A stretch of 27,699 bases of DNA from positions 1-27,699 of the forward strand of contig SKQZ01000362.1 in the NCBI GenBank assembly GCA_007118765.1. Direction: 5' to 3'. Positions 1 to 7,905 of this stretch are shown piece by piece; the stretch's first letter is position 1; the number at the start of each line of letters is the position of its first letter. A program made the translations under genes and the position numbers. This DNA comes from Candidatus Hydrogenedentota bacterium. Lineage in GTDB: Bacteria; Hydrogenedentota; Hydrogenedentia; Hydrogenedentales; CAITNO01. The notes under the pieces are model-generated. The model was not told the origin of the DNA. It saw only the letters and a program-made list of their open reading frames with translations, and searched no databases.

Positions 1-911
1 CCCAGTCCGACGCCCGCAACCGGGCGCGCCGCTATCATTCGGGCGGCGCCTGTCCAAAACCATAGACGAAGGTTTCCGCCGGTATCGTCTGCGGAAAAGG
101 TGTGGGTAATCCGTGTGCTCAGCAAGGGAGCGCCAAGCGTGAGGATAAGCAGTGTTGTGACGACAACGGCGGTTGCGCGCCAACCATGCCGTCGGCGTAA
201 CAGGCGTTTTGCACGGTGCAACGGCAGACACGTTGTGATGGTGACGGTACAGCCCACGGCTGCTGCGAGCCATGCCGTGCGTGTGCCGGATATAAGCAGT
301 GCGCCCAGTAGAATAGAAAAAATAATCAGCCAGACAACAAACGCCCCGGTGCGCATCTGACGAATATGGCCTGCGACCGATACGAGTAAAACGAGGTTCA
401 GCGCCATAAAGCCGCCAAGCAGATTCTGGTTGCCGAATACGGAATACGCACGCTGGTCATAGCCGGGAAACACGGGAAACAGGAAATCAATAAGGCCTGC
501 ATATTGCAACAAGGCCAAACCCCCGACCGTAGCGCCGGAAGCCAACAAGGCGCGATACAACCAGACCCTGCCGCCCGGACGACTGAACACCGGCGTCGCA
601 AGGGAAGCCGCAAGCAGTATGAGTGTCAGGTACACAACCCGCTCAATGTGAAAAGACAGGACGTGGGCCGTGAAGAACCCTGTTGCCGTCCATACAAGCA
701 ACCCCAGCCACAACGGCGAAAAGCGCCGAAACCCTTCCAGTGACAACAGGCCCGTTCCGTACTGCATCAGGACGGCACATACAAGTCCTGCGGTTAATGC
801 CAGTGCCTTGGCATGTAGAAACGATGTCAGCTGAAATGACCACGAAACGGCGCAAACAAACAGGATGCCCATCCACATATAGACGGCGATATGTTTGGAC
901 TTTGTTGACAA
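1..911 (-). CDS. O-antigen ligase/polymerase-like membrane protein (partial, 3' end outside window)
   Basis: The minus strand is open from a TTG at 911 to the left edge, about 303 residues, and reads as a polytopic membrane protein with many hydrophobic helices. Three stretches fit the Wzy_C/WaaL (O-antigen ligase) family: GNQNLLGGF, a loop reading SGTRTAWLAA, and near the left edge RLWFWTGAARMIAARP followed by GVGLG. This family joins or polymerises lipid-linked glycans at the inner membrane. The start is uncertain. TTG at 911 has AGAGG 10 nt upstream and gives a basic N-terminus before helix 1. ATG at 878 lacks a ribosome site and would start inside the helix. The missing C-terminal part could hold further helices and a TPR tail, so the exact substrate cannot be named. 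Confidence 0.82.
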   Translation of the reverse strand, partial: MSTKSKHIAVYMWMGILFVCAVSWSFQLTSFLHAKALALTAGLVCAVLMQYGTGLLSLEGFRRFSPLWLGLLVWTATGFFTAHVLSFHIERVVYLTLILLAASLATPVFSRPGGRVWLYRALLASGATVGGLALLQYAGLIDFLFPVFPGYDQRAYSVFGNQNLLGGFMALNLVLLVSVAGHIRQMRTGAFVVWLIIFSILLGALLISGTRTAWLAAAVGCTVTITTCLPLHRAKRLLRRRHGWRATAVVVTTLLILTLGAPLLSTRITHTFSADDTGGNLRLWFWTGAARMIAARPVAGVGL

Positions 912-1003
912 TCTGTGCTGGCCTCTAATTCGTAACGTCGCTGTTCGGAAATGGCAAAGAAGGACGATATCCATACAACGTATCAAGCGGCACGAAGCGT
1001 GAC

Positions 1004-1079
1004 GCGCCTAACCCGGATATTTCACCAAGTTTCGCAGGCGTAACCCCGCCACGGCGGGGTGAAATATGCGGGCTAGCGC
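1004..1079. repeat. Palindromic MITE/REP-like element, copy A
   Basis: The left arm at 1004-1026 and the right arm at 1058-1079 are near-perfect inverted repeats. The core TATTTCACC / GGTGAAATA is exact, and about 20 of 22-23 positions pair. Between them is a nested hairpin, CCCCGC-CACG-GCGGGG (1044-1059), so the element could also fold locally. If the element proper begins at CCCGG and ends at GCGGG, it is flanked by CTAA and CTAG, which could be a slightly decayed 4-bp target duplication. The element contains no gene. Related sequence occurs at 4505-4544 and more weakly at 18649-18688. Confidence 0.65.
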
Positions 1080-1282
1080 ATAAACGGAATAGCGTTGCAG
1101 CATGATATGTTTTAATGATACTGTATTGCGAGTCCCCACCACCTGCGTCGGCGATTCACTAAAGAAAGTCCCGTTCACCTTGAGTATAGTCGTCTTTGTG
1201 GGCAGGGCGGTAGCCCGACGCGGCAATCCGGGGCATGAGATCACTTCACGCATAGTATAAAGCGCTTTCCTGGCAGCGCAAT

Positions 1283-1288
1283 AAAGGA
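1283..1288 (+). promoter_or_regulatory. Shine-Dalgarno site deciding the start of the mutase gene
   Basis: AAAGGA lies 9 nt before GTG at 1298. An in-frame TTG at 1289 directly abuts this site and so cannot be the start. This sets the N-terminus as M-K-Y-I-V, which is also where the family usually begins. Confidence 0.75.
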
Positions 1289-1297
1289 TTGGTACCG

Positions 1298-2536
1298 GTG
1301 AAATATATTGTTCTTCTAGGCGACGGCATGGCGGATCATCCGCTTGATGCTTGCGATGGGAAAACGGCCATTGAAGCGGCGCATACGCCCAATATGGACC
1401 GAATTGCCGCCATGGGATGCTGCGGGTTGTTTTATCCCATACCCGAGGGCATGCCCCCCGGAAGTGATGTGGGCAATTTATCGGTATTTGGATATGACCC
1501 CCGCGTGTCGTTTTCAGGGCGTGCGGCCATAGAAGCGGTTAACCAGGGCATTCATCTCGCGGATGATGAGGTGGCGTTTCGTTGTAACCTGGTAACCCTT
1601 GCCAACGGCGTCATGCAGGATTTTACCTCCGGCCATATTACGAACGAAGAAGCGGCCGCGATTATTGAAACATGCAACGAGACCCTTGCCAACGAATTCC
1701 CCATCACGTTTCACGCGGGAGTCAGTTACCGCCATACGGGGGTGATGAAGGAAAGCGACCGCTGTACCGTGGCCGATCTGGTCGCTACCGTATGTGAACC
1801 GCCCCACAATATCACCGACCAGGAATATGAGCAGTACCTGCCCGCAGGTCCCGCTGAGGCCTTGCTGCGCGAGATGATGATCGCCTCGGAGCGCGTGCTG
1901 GCGTCGCATCCGGTGAACGAGGCGCGACGCGCCGCCGGAAAGCCCGCGGCAACGGCATTATGGCCGTGGGGACAGGGGCGCGCACTGACGCTCACATCCT
2001 ATCAGGAAATGTTCGGTGTTACCGGCGCGGTAATATCGGCAGTGGATTTGGTAAAGGGCATTGGCTGCTGTGCCGGACTCGAACCCCTCAATGTTCCCGG
2101 CGCCACGGGTTGGATAGATACCAATTACGAGGGCAAGGTGGCGGCGGCACTGAACGCTTTGAACCGGCATGACTTTGTTTACCTCCATGTGGAAGCGCCG
2201 GACGAAGCGTCGCACCAGGGAGATGTAGCGCTAAAAATACAGGCGATTGAAGAGTTTGATACTCGCATCGTGGCGCCATTCTTGTTGTATTTGGAAACCC
2301 GGCCTGAAACGCGTCTGCTGGTTGCGCCGGACCACTTTACGCTTATCAGCACAAAAACCCATGCCGGCGGCGCGGCGCCCTTTGCCGTTTGTGGCCACGG
2401 CATTGCCCCTGACAATACCGCCTGTTATGGCGAAAACGAGGCGTCGCGAAGCGGCATACGCGTACAGGACGGATTCCGCCTTATGCACCACTTTATCCGC
2501 GAGCATCCGTTGGCGCTGCAGGGCGCCATCGAATAA
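1298..2536 (+). CDS. apgM: Cofactor-independent phosphoglycerate mutase, archaeal (ApgM) type / proposed homoserine kinase
   Basis: This 412-residue protein belongs to the alkaline phosphatase superfamily branch that includes archaeal-type 2,3-bisphosphoglycerate-independent phosphoglycerate mutase, which interconverts 3- and 2-phosphoglycerate in the cytoplasm. Visible hallmarks are the N-terminal metal-site motif LLGDGMAD, PEGMPPGSDVGNLSVFGYDP carrying the catalytic Ser, the WPWGQG and PGATG segments, and the C-terminal metal ligands in HVEAPDEASHQGD, PDH and TKTH. Length is normal for the family. Bacterial members are also annotated as a 'proposed homoserine kinase' because many sit beside threonine-pathway genes. 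Here the next gene is cimA, an isoleucine-pathway gene, so that alternative stays open. GTG at 1298 is the chosen start. Confidence 0.85.
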   Translation: MKYIVLLGDGMADHPLDACDGKTAIEAAHTPNMDRIAAMGCCGLFYPIPEGMPPGSDVGNLSVFGYDPRVSFSGRAAIEAVNQGIHLADDEVAFRCNLVTLANGVMQDFTSGHITNEEAAAIIETCNETLANEFPITFHAGVSYRHTGVMKESDRCTVADLVATVCEPPHNITDQEYEQYLPAGPAEALLREMMIASERVLASHPVNEARRAAGKPAATALWPWGQGRALTLTSYQEMFGVTGAVISAVDLVKGIGCCAGLEPLNVPGATGWIDTNYEGKVAAALNALNRHDFVYLHVEAPDEASHQGDVALKIQAIEEFDTRIVAPFLLYLETRPETRLLVAPDHFTLISTKTHAGGAAPFAVCGHGIAPDNTACYGENEASRSGIRVQDGFRLMHHFIREHPLALQGAIE

Positions 2537-2721
2537 ACAGCGTCGCGGCATTGTTGTGACAGCATCAACATTGGTAAAATGTAGTTGTCCGGCAGCGATC
2601 ATTAGATGGGGACAGGGGGTGTTTTCATTGGCATGTTGTTCCCTGCAGAAGTGGTTTATTGGCGGTACGGAAAACCATTGGCGCCGCAAGGCGATGCCCG
2701 TGCCGCCGCCTGAATAACCAT

Positions 2722-2725
2722 AGGA
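2722..2725 (+). promoter_or_regulatory. Ribosome binding site of cimA
   Basis: AGGA lies 8 nt before ATG at 2734. The in-frame ATG at 2725 overlaps this site. Any start further upstream would add a tail reading AVRKTIGAARRCPCRR, which is unlike the family. ATG 2734 puts the conserved EIYDTTLRDG motif at residues 5-14, as expected. Confidence 0.7.
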
Positions 2726-2733
2726 TGTATCCC

Positions 2734-4326
2734 ATGAACAAGAAAGTCGAGATATATGACACCACATTGCGCGACGGCGCTCAAGGGCCCGGCGTAAAGT
2801 TTTCCTCGGACGATCAATTGCATGTTGTCCGGGCGCTGGATGCGCTCGGTATTCGCTACATTGAAGGCGGCCAGCCGGGCGCAAATCCGAAGGCTGCGGA
2901 ACTGTTCCGCCGGGTGCGCGATATGGAACTGCAGAACAGCATTATGGCAGCCTTTGGAAGCACACGTCACATTAAACGGGCTTGTGAGGACGACCCGAAC
3001 CTCAAGGCATTGCTTGCCGCAGAGACGGAGGTCGTCACCATTTTCGCGAAAAGCGCGGTGTCGCATGTGCGGGATGTGCTGGGGGTGACCTTGGATGACA
3101 ATCTTGCGTTGATATATGAGTCCATCGCCTTCTTAAAAGCTGCGGGAAGACGGGTGTTCCTGGATGCTGAACACTTTTTTGACGGGTATTACGAAGATAG
3201 CGCGTATGCACTGGCGGTCTTGCAGCGCGCGTTGGACGGCGGCGCGGAGGTGTTGGCGTTGTGTGAGACCAACGGCGGCAGATTGCCTTATGAAGTGGAA
3301 GAGGTGATGACAGCGGTGCGTCAGGCCCTTCCCAATGCCGCGTTGGGCATCCATACGCATAATGATACGGGGTGCGCCGTGGCCAATGTGCTCGCAGCGA
3401 TGCGCGCCGGCGCCACGCAGGTGCAGGGCACCATGAACGGCTATGGGGAACGGTGCGGCAACGTGGACCTGTGTACGGTTATACCGAACCTGCAATTGAA
3501 GATGGGCTATGACGTCCTGCAGCCGGAGCAACTCCAGCGGCTCATGCGCACGTCCCATATCATTGCCGAATTGGCGAACATGATGCCCCGCGATCACGCG
3601 CCGTATGTGGGGCGTGACGCGTTTACGCACAAAGGCGGCATGCACGCCGACGCCGTGCGCAAACAAAAAACCACGTACGAACACGTTGACCCGGGTGTGG
3701 TGGGCAACGCAACCCATGTGGCCGTGAGTGAAGTGGCGGGCAGGTCCAGTCTGATTCAAAAGGCTTCTGAAATGGGCATCCCGCTTGAACGCGGCGACGC
3801 CGATACCGCCGCCATCTTGAAACGGGTCAAGGAATTGGAAAATGAGGGATATGAGTTTGAAGGCGCCGATGCGTCGCTGGAACTCATTATGCGGCGTGCC
3901 ACCAATCGGCACCACTCCTTTTTTGAAACCAAGGGATTCCACGCACGGGTAAGTCAGCCCCAGGTGGATGTGCCCACCTTATCGGAGGCCACGGTAAAGG
4001 TGTTGCTGCCCACGGGCGTGCTGGAGCATACCGTTGCTGAAGGACATGGCCCGGTGGACGCGCTCAACAATGCCCTGCGCAAGGCCCTGTGGCGCACCTA
4101 TCCGCAAATCGAAGATATGCACTTGGAAGACTATAAAGTGCGTATACTGGACGGAAAACTGGCTACACGGGCCAAGACGCGGGTGCTTATTGAGACCAGC
4201 GATCGAGAAGAAACATGGAATACGGTGGGTGTTTCCGAGAACCTTATCACCGCCTCTTATGTAGCATTGTTGGATAGTTTTGAGTTTTTCCTGCTGCGAC
4301 GCAAAGGGATGACCCAATCGCTTTAG
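2734..4326 (+). CDS. cimA: (R)-citramalate synthase
   Basis: This 530-residue enzyme condenses acetyl-CoA with pyruvate to (R)-citramalate, the entry to the threonine-independent route to isoleucine. It has the DRE-TIM metallolyase barrel of the isopropylmalate/homocitrate synthase family. DTTLRDGAQGPGVKFS is at the N-terminus, the metal-ligand segment GIHTHNDTGCAVAN is near residue 205, and HKGGMHADAV is near residue 300. The C-terminal part from about residue 400 (VKVLLPTGVLEHTVAEGHGPVDALNNALRKAL) is the LeuA-type allosteric dimer domain. The wording GAQGPGVKFS, the HADAV motif and the length fit the CimA/long 2-isopropylmalate-synthase-like group better than LeuA. The upstream spacer from apgM is 197 nt, so co-transcription is possible but unproven. 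Confidence 0.9.
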   Translation: MNKKVEIYDTTLRDGAQGPGVKFSSDDQLHVVRALDALGIRYIEGGQPGANPKAAELFRRVRDMELQNSIMAAFGSTRHIKRACEDDPNLKALLAAETEVVTIFAKSAVSHVRDVLGVTLDDNLALIYESIAFLKAAGRRVFLDAEHFFDGYYEDSAYALAVLQRALDGGAEVLALCETNGGRLPYEVEEVMTAVRQALPNAALGIHTHNDTGCAVANVLAAMRAGATQVQGTMNGYGERCGNVDLCTVIPNLQLKMGYDVLQPEQLQRLMRTSHIIAELANMMPRDHAPYVGRDAFTHKGGMHADAVRKQKTTYEHVDPGVVGNATHVAVSEVAGRSSLIQKASEMGIPLERGDADTAAILKRVKELENEGYEFEGADASLELIMRRATNRHHSFFETKGFHARVSQPQVDVPTLSEATVKVLLPTGVLEHTVAEGHGPVDALNNALRKALWRTYPQIEDMHLEDYKVRILDGKLATRAKTRVLIETSDREETWNTVGVSENLITASYVALLDSFEFFLLRRKGMTQSL

Positions 4327-4381
4327 CCCCGCACTGTAGCGACGCTGTAAAATCCGGCCGCACGTCAGGCGGACATCAATT

Positions 4382-4416
4382 CGTTACCCGCGTAACGACT
4401 TCAAGTGCGGTTACGT
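4382..4416 (+). other. Mutually exclusive small hairpins downstream of cimA
   Basis: CGTTAC (4382-4387) pairs with GTAACG (4392-4397) around a 4-nt loop. The same second segment, as CGTAAC, can instead pair with GTTACG just downstream (about 4410-4415). No T-run follows, so this is not a normal intrinsic terminator. The stems are short, and the arrangement may be chance. Confidence 0.25.
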
Positions 4417-4423
4417 GCAAATC

Positions 4424-4453
4424 TTGAAAATCTGGTAGCGCTCCTGTTATTGT
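4424..4453 (+). promoter_or_regulatory. Candidate sigma-70-type promoter for nfnAB
   Basis: TTGAAA (4424-4429, 5 of 6 to consensus) is followed after 18 nt by TATTGT (4448-4453, 4 of 6). It would give a leader of about 125 nt carrying repeat copy B. Read by eye only. Confidence 0.35.
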
Positions 4454-4504
4454 TACCACGTCAGGTGCCGTGCACATGCGTGAAGCGCGGTGATGGCCCA
4501 GGAT

Positions 4505-4544
4505 GTACAGACGTATCCCCGTCATGGCGGGGTGAGAGATATGG
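4505..4544 (+). repeat. Palindromic element, partial copy B
   Basis: This segment lines up closely with the central and right part of copy A (about 1033-1069). CAG-CGTA-CCCCG is followed by GGCGGGGTGA and then ATATG, with a few substitutions and a 2-nt insertion. The hairpin CCCCGT-CATG-GCGGGG is kept, with a C-to-T change turning one C:G pair into a T:G wobble. The left inverted arm of copy A is not found upstream. I infer a truncated or decayed copy of the same element, in the leader of nfnA. Confidence 0.6.
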
Positions 4545-4586
4545 ACTCGGGCAACCGGTTATGTACAACAAAATAAGGATGATACT

Positions 4587-5432
4587 GTGCATAAGATTAT
4601 TTCCAACGAATTGATAAGTCCGAACACGGCCAAGATGGTGGTTGAAGCACCCTACGTGGCACAACACCGGAAAGCGGGACAATTTATTATCCTGCGCGTG
4701 AACGAAACGGGCGAGCGCATTCCGCTTACAATAGCGGATTCGGACGCGGACACGGGCACCATAACGCTGTTTTACCAGATTGTCGGCAAGACAACCACGG
4801 ACATGTCGAAACTGACGGCAGGTGATGCATTGACGGATGTGGCCGGCCCGTTGGGACATCCCACGGACATACAAAACTTTGGCACGGTGGTGTGTGTGGG
4901 CGGCGGTATCGGGGTGGCGCCGGTATATCCCATTTCGTCTGCAATGAAACAAGCCGGGAACCGTGTGATCAACATCATCGGTGCGCGCACAAAACACCTG
5001 CTGATCATGGAGAATGAGATTGGCGCCATCGGCGACGAAATCATTGTCTGCACCGACGACGGCAGTTACGGCCGCAAGGCATTCGTGACGGAGGCGCTCG
5101 AAGAAATTATCGCACGGGAGCCCGTGCATCTGGTGGTCGCCATCGGCCCGGTGCCCATGATGAAAGCGTTGTGCAACCTGACGCGTAAACATGACATCCA
5201 TACAATGGTGAGTTTGAACGCGGTGATGGTGGACGGCACGGGCATGTGCGGCGGTTGCCGTGTGTCGGTGGGTGGTGAAACGAAATTTACCTGCGTTGAT
5301 GGCCCGGAGTTTGACGGGCACCAGGTTGATTTTGATGAACTAAGTACGCGCCTGACTTCATACCGTGAACAGGAGCAGGAATCCATAGCAGCGCATGAAT
5401 GCAAATTGGAGGGAGTGACCGGAAATGCCTGA
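4587..5432 (+). CDS. nfnA: NADH-dependent ferredoxin:NADP+ oxidoreductase, small subunit (FAD, 2Fe-2S)
   Basis: This 281-residue protein is of the dihydroorotate-dehydrogenase-electron-transfer/NfnA type. It has a ferredoxin-reductase fold with the FAD motif RIPLTIAD (about 49-56), the nucleotide-binding stretch CVGGGIGVAP (about residues 102-111), and a C-terminal [2Fe-2S] loop with Cys221, Cys224 and Cys236 (MCGGCR...TCVDGP). Paired with NfnB it forms the cytoplasmic flavin-bifurcating transhydrogenase that couples NADH and ferredoxin to NADP+. GTG at 4587 has AAGGA 7 nt upstream. Its 3' end overlaps nfnB by 8 nt, which indicates translational coupling. The same fold serves other reductases, but the NfnB partner makes this assignment strong. 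Confidence 0.88.
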   Translation: MHKIISNELISPNTAKMVVEAPYVAQHRKAGQFIILRVNETGERIPLTIADSDADTGTITLFYQIVGKTTTDMSKLTAGDALTDVAGPLGHPTDIQNFGTVVCVGGGIGVAPVYPISSAMKQAGNRVINIIGARTKHLLIMENEIGAIGDEIIVCTDDGSYGRKAFVTEALEEIIAREPVHLVVAIGPVPMMKALCNLTRKHDIHTMVSLNAVMVDGTGMCGGCRVSVGGETKFTCVDGPEFDGHQVDFDELSTRLTSYREQEQESIAAHECKLEGVTGNA

Positions 5433-6849
5433 TATAGCGCCAAGACAACGAATGACCGAACAACCGCCCGAAGATCGGGTGCATAATTTTAATGAAGTGC
5501 CTTTTGGTTTGACGGATGAGCAGGCGGTTATTGAAGCGTCCCGCTGTTTGAAATGCAAGAAACCCAAGTGCGTGGACGGGTGTCCGGTGGCCATAGACAT
5601 CCCGGGATTTATCAAGGCCATTGAAGAGAAGGATTTCCGCAAGGCGTTCCTTATCATCAAGGAGACAAATTCCCTGCCTGCCGTGTGCGGGCGCGTGTGT
5701 CCCCAAGAGACGCAGTGCGAAGAACTGTGTGTTCTGTCCAAGAAATTTGACCCGGTGGCCATCGGCTGTCTCGAACGCTTTGTAGCCGATTACGAACGCG
5801 AACGGGACCGGGTTGCGCCGGAACCCCCGGCTGAAGAGACCGGTAAAAAGGTGGCGATTATCGGGTCGGGCCCTGCCGGGCTTACGGCGGCGGGCGAACT
5901 GCGCAAGCGCGGCCATGACGTCACCATTTTTGAAGCGTTTCATAGTCCGGGCGGTGTGCTGGTGTATGGCATTCCTGAGTTTCGCCTGCCCAAGGAGATT
6001 GTCCATTACGAAATCAATGCACTTGAGCAGGTGGGCGTAAAATTGGTGCGCAATCGTGTCATGGGCATGTCCGAAACCATAGATGATTTATTTGCACAGG
6101 GGTTTGAGTCAGTGTTTATCGGTTCCGGCGCGGGATTGCCCATGTTCTTGAACATCCCCGGCGAAAACTTTATCGGCGTGTATACGGCCAACGAATACCT
6201 TACCCGTGCAAACCTGATGAAAGCCTACCGATTCCCCGAATATGACACGCCCATTATCAAGGGCAACAACGTGGCGGTGTTCGGCGGCGGCAATGTCGCC
6301 ATGGACGCCGCACGCACGGCCAAACGGCTGGGCGCGGAAAATGTCTATATCATTTACCGGCGTTCAAAGGCCGAATTGCCCGCCCGTGTTGAAGAAGTGC
6401 ATCATGCCGAGGAAGAAGGCATTATCTTCAAACTGTTGTCGAATCCGCTGCGATTCCTGGGCAACGACAAAGGCCGTCTGGCCGGGGTCGAGTGCCTTCA
6501 GATGAAATTGGGCGAACCGGATAAATCGGGACGTCCCCGACCTGTGCCCATTGAGGGGTCTGAATTTATGGTGGAGATCGACCTGGCAATTATCGCCATC
6601 GGCAACTCGCCGAACCCAATTATCCAGCGTACCACACCGGGGCTTGAACAAACCCGGTGGGGCACCATTGTGGCCGACGAGGAAACCATGCAGACCTCAA
6701 AGCCCGGAGTGTTTGCCGGGGGTGATGTGGTCACCGGCGCGGCAACGGTTATCCTGGCGATGGGCGCCGGTCGAACCGCGGCGCAGGCAATGCACAAGTA
6801 CCTGATGGGTGAAAACGGCAATCCCGAAGTGGAGGAATCCGACGCGTGA
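5425..6849 (+). CDS. nfnB: NfnB / NADPH-dependent glutamate synthase small-chain-like flavoprotein
   Basis: This 474-residue homologue of the glutamate synthase beta chain has an N-terminal iron-sulfur domain with Cys41, 44, 49 and 53, then Cys88, 92, 98 and 102, enough for two [4Fe-4S] clusters. The FAD motif is GSGPAGLTAA at 147-156. The NADPH-binding motif is VFGGGNVAMDAARTAKRLGA near residue 285. The C-terminal FAD segment GVFAGGDVVTGAATVILAMGAGR is intact. With nfnA directly upstream and overlapping, the bifurcating transhydrogenase role is more likely than a stand-alone glutamate synthase chain, because no large GltB subunit is adjacent. The operon ends at a strong terminator 26 nt downstream. 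Confidence 0.9.
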   Translation: MPDIAPRQRMTEQPPEDRVHNFNEVPFGLTDEQAVIEASRCLKCKKPKCVDGCPVAIDIPGFIKAIEEKDFRKAFLIIKETNSLPAVCGRVCPQETQCEELCVLSKKFDPVAIGCLERFVADYERERDRVAPEPPAEETGKKVAIIGSGPAGLTAAGELRKRGHDVTIFEAFHSPGGVLVYGIPEFRLPKEIVHYEINALEQVGVKLVRNRVMGMSETIDDLFAQGFESVFIGSGAGLPMFLNIPGENFIGVYTANEYLTRANLMKAYRFPEYDTPIIKGNNVAVFGGGNVAMDAARTAKRLGAENVYIIYRRSKAELPARVEEVHHAEEEGIIFKLLSNPLRFLGNDKGRLAGVECLQMKLGEPDKSGRPRPVPIEGSEFMVEIDLAIIAIGNSPNPIIQRTTPGLEQTRWGTIVADEETMQTSKPGVFAGGDVVTGAATVILAMGAGRTAAQAMHKYLMGENGNPEVEESDA

Positions 6850-6874
6850 TTCCATGAGAGTATGCGGAGTCTGT

Positions 6875-6912
6875 AAACGCAGCCATTTTGTTTCAGATGG
6901 CTGCGTTTTTTT
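6875..6912 (+). terminator. Strong intrinsic terminator after nfnB
   Basis: A 12-bp perfect stem, AAACGCAGCCAT pairing with ATGGCTGCGTTT, has a 10-nt loop and runs into a T7 tract (6906-6912). It ends the nfnAB unit. Confidence 0.95.
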
Positions 6913-6924
6913 GATGCCTGCAAA

Positions 6925-6954
6925 TTGGAACAGATACATTGGGTTGTGTACAAT
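6925..6954 (+). promoter_or_regulatory. Candidate promoter of the comEA-like gene
   Basis: TTGGAA (6925-6930), an 18-nt spacer and TACAAT (6949-6954, 5 of 6) lie just after the terminator and 34 nt before the start codon. The position is right for a separate transcript. Confidence 0.45.
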
Positions 6955-6987
6955 TTGTCGGAAGTTAGGAAGAACGCGGGAGTATAG

Positions 6988-7809
6988 ATGTTTGCGCCCA
7001 ACAGACTGATAACAACGAAAGAACAGTGGCTGCTGGTGGGGGTGGCGGTGGCTATAATCACAGGGTGCGCAACCCTCTATTTGCATGATGCGTCAACGCC
7101 GTCGGAGGAGGAAGCCTCAACCGGTATGCCGACCAGCATCCGTCATCAGCGACCGGATGCCGGTACACGTGCGCAACCTGTGACCCGTAAGACAACCGCA
7201 CCGGCAAACACGACACGGCAGGATGCGCAGACGGCGCCGGAACGGATTCAAGCGGATGACGCGAGTGACACCATCGGTGTGGCGGTCATGGGCGCGGTGC
7301 GGCGTCCGGGATTTTACGAATTGACGCGGGGCATGCGCGTTGCTGATCTCATTTCCCGGGCCGGCGGCGCACGGGAGCAGGCGGACTTGTCGGACATTGT
7401 GTTGACCGCGCCGCTTGTGGACGAAACGACGCTGACGGTGCCGTGGCTGCCCGAAGTGCGGCGCAACGCCACGGAAGTCGCGCTGCGGCGTCATGCGGTA
7501 TCGGCGTTGATAAATCCGCCGTGGTATCGTCATTCGGCATCGGGTACGCCGGAAGGTGGCGGCACGCCGGACGCTCCCGAACAAGCAACGCCCACAATGT
7601 CCGGCACGTCCGGCGAAGGGGTTGTCAATATCAATCGGGCCTCGTCAGAGCAATTGCAGCAGTTGCCCGGGATCGGGCCGGTATTGGCTTCGCGAATAAT
7701 TGAAGAGCGTAACCGCCGGCCCTTTGGGACGGTGGAGGAGTTAACGCGTGTGTCCGGCATTGCAGAGAAACGGCTGGCGAATCTCAGACCATTCATTACC
7801 GCACCTTAG
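6988..7809 (+). CDS. ComEA-like DNA-binding protein (SLBB + helix-hairpin-helix)
   Basis: This 273-residue protein has an N-terminal membrane anchor (about residues 14-31, ending in TGCATLYL), then a low-complexity Ser/Thr/Ala/Pro linker. An SLBB-type domain follows (about 95-150, GAVRRPGFYELTRGMRVADLISRAGGA), then a second disordered linker, and a C-terminal tandem helix-hairpin-helix (about 212-272) with INRASSEQLQQLPGIGPVLASRIIEERNRRP. ComEA binds incoming double-stranded DNA outside the inner membrane during natural transformation. The domain order matches the family, but both linkers are long. No comEC is in the window, so a competence role is inferred from the family only. GGGAG precedes the ATG. 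It might instead be a general periplasmic DNA-binding protein. Confidence 0.82.
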   Translation: MFAPNRLITTKEQWLLVGVAVAIITGCATLYLHDASTPSEEEASTGMPTSIRHQRPDAGTRAQPVTRKTTAPANTTRQDAQTAPERIQADDASDTIGVAVMGAVRRPGFYELTRGMRVADLISRAGGAREQADLSDIVLTAPLVDETTLTVPWLPEVRRNATEVALRRHAVSALINPPWYRHSASGTPEGGGTPDAPEQATPTMSGTSGEGVVNINRASSEQLQQLPGIGPVLASRIIEERNRRPFGTVEELTRVSGIAEKRLANLRPFITAP

Positions 7810-7905
7810 TTTTTGAAAAACAACCGTTTGTCCTGCTTACACCCAGTCCGGTACACTTTGCGTAAGCTGGGCGGTGCGAACGGTATTATGGAACAGGAAA
7901 CATAC

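Larger units (their letters stand above)
912..1297. other. Non-coding region upstream of the mutase gene
   Basis: This 386-nt stretch separates two divergent genes, and no reading frame in it looks like protein. It must hold the promoters of both neighbours. The only candidate I see for the plus strand is weak: TTGCAG at 1095-1100, a 16-nt spacer, then GATACT at 1117-1122. The main content is the palindromic repeat at 1004-1079, listed separately. Confidence 0.7.

Noticed and set aside
2600..2660. GGGGACAGGGGGTG stretch resembling repeats near IS200/IS605-type transposases
   Set aside because: There is only one copy in the window, with no clear hairpin and no transposase nearby. The likeness is too short to call.
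4405..4614. A 69-codon plus-strand frame before nfnA
   Set aside because: It overlaps the repeat copy and the nfnA start, is Cys/Arg-rich and non-conserved looking, and has no ribosome site.
6809..7009. Small plus-strand frame with CxxC pairs (VCGVCKRSHF...CTICRK)
   Set aside because: It is read through the nfnB stop region and the strong terminator hairpin. The Cys pairs come from that non-coding sequence.
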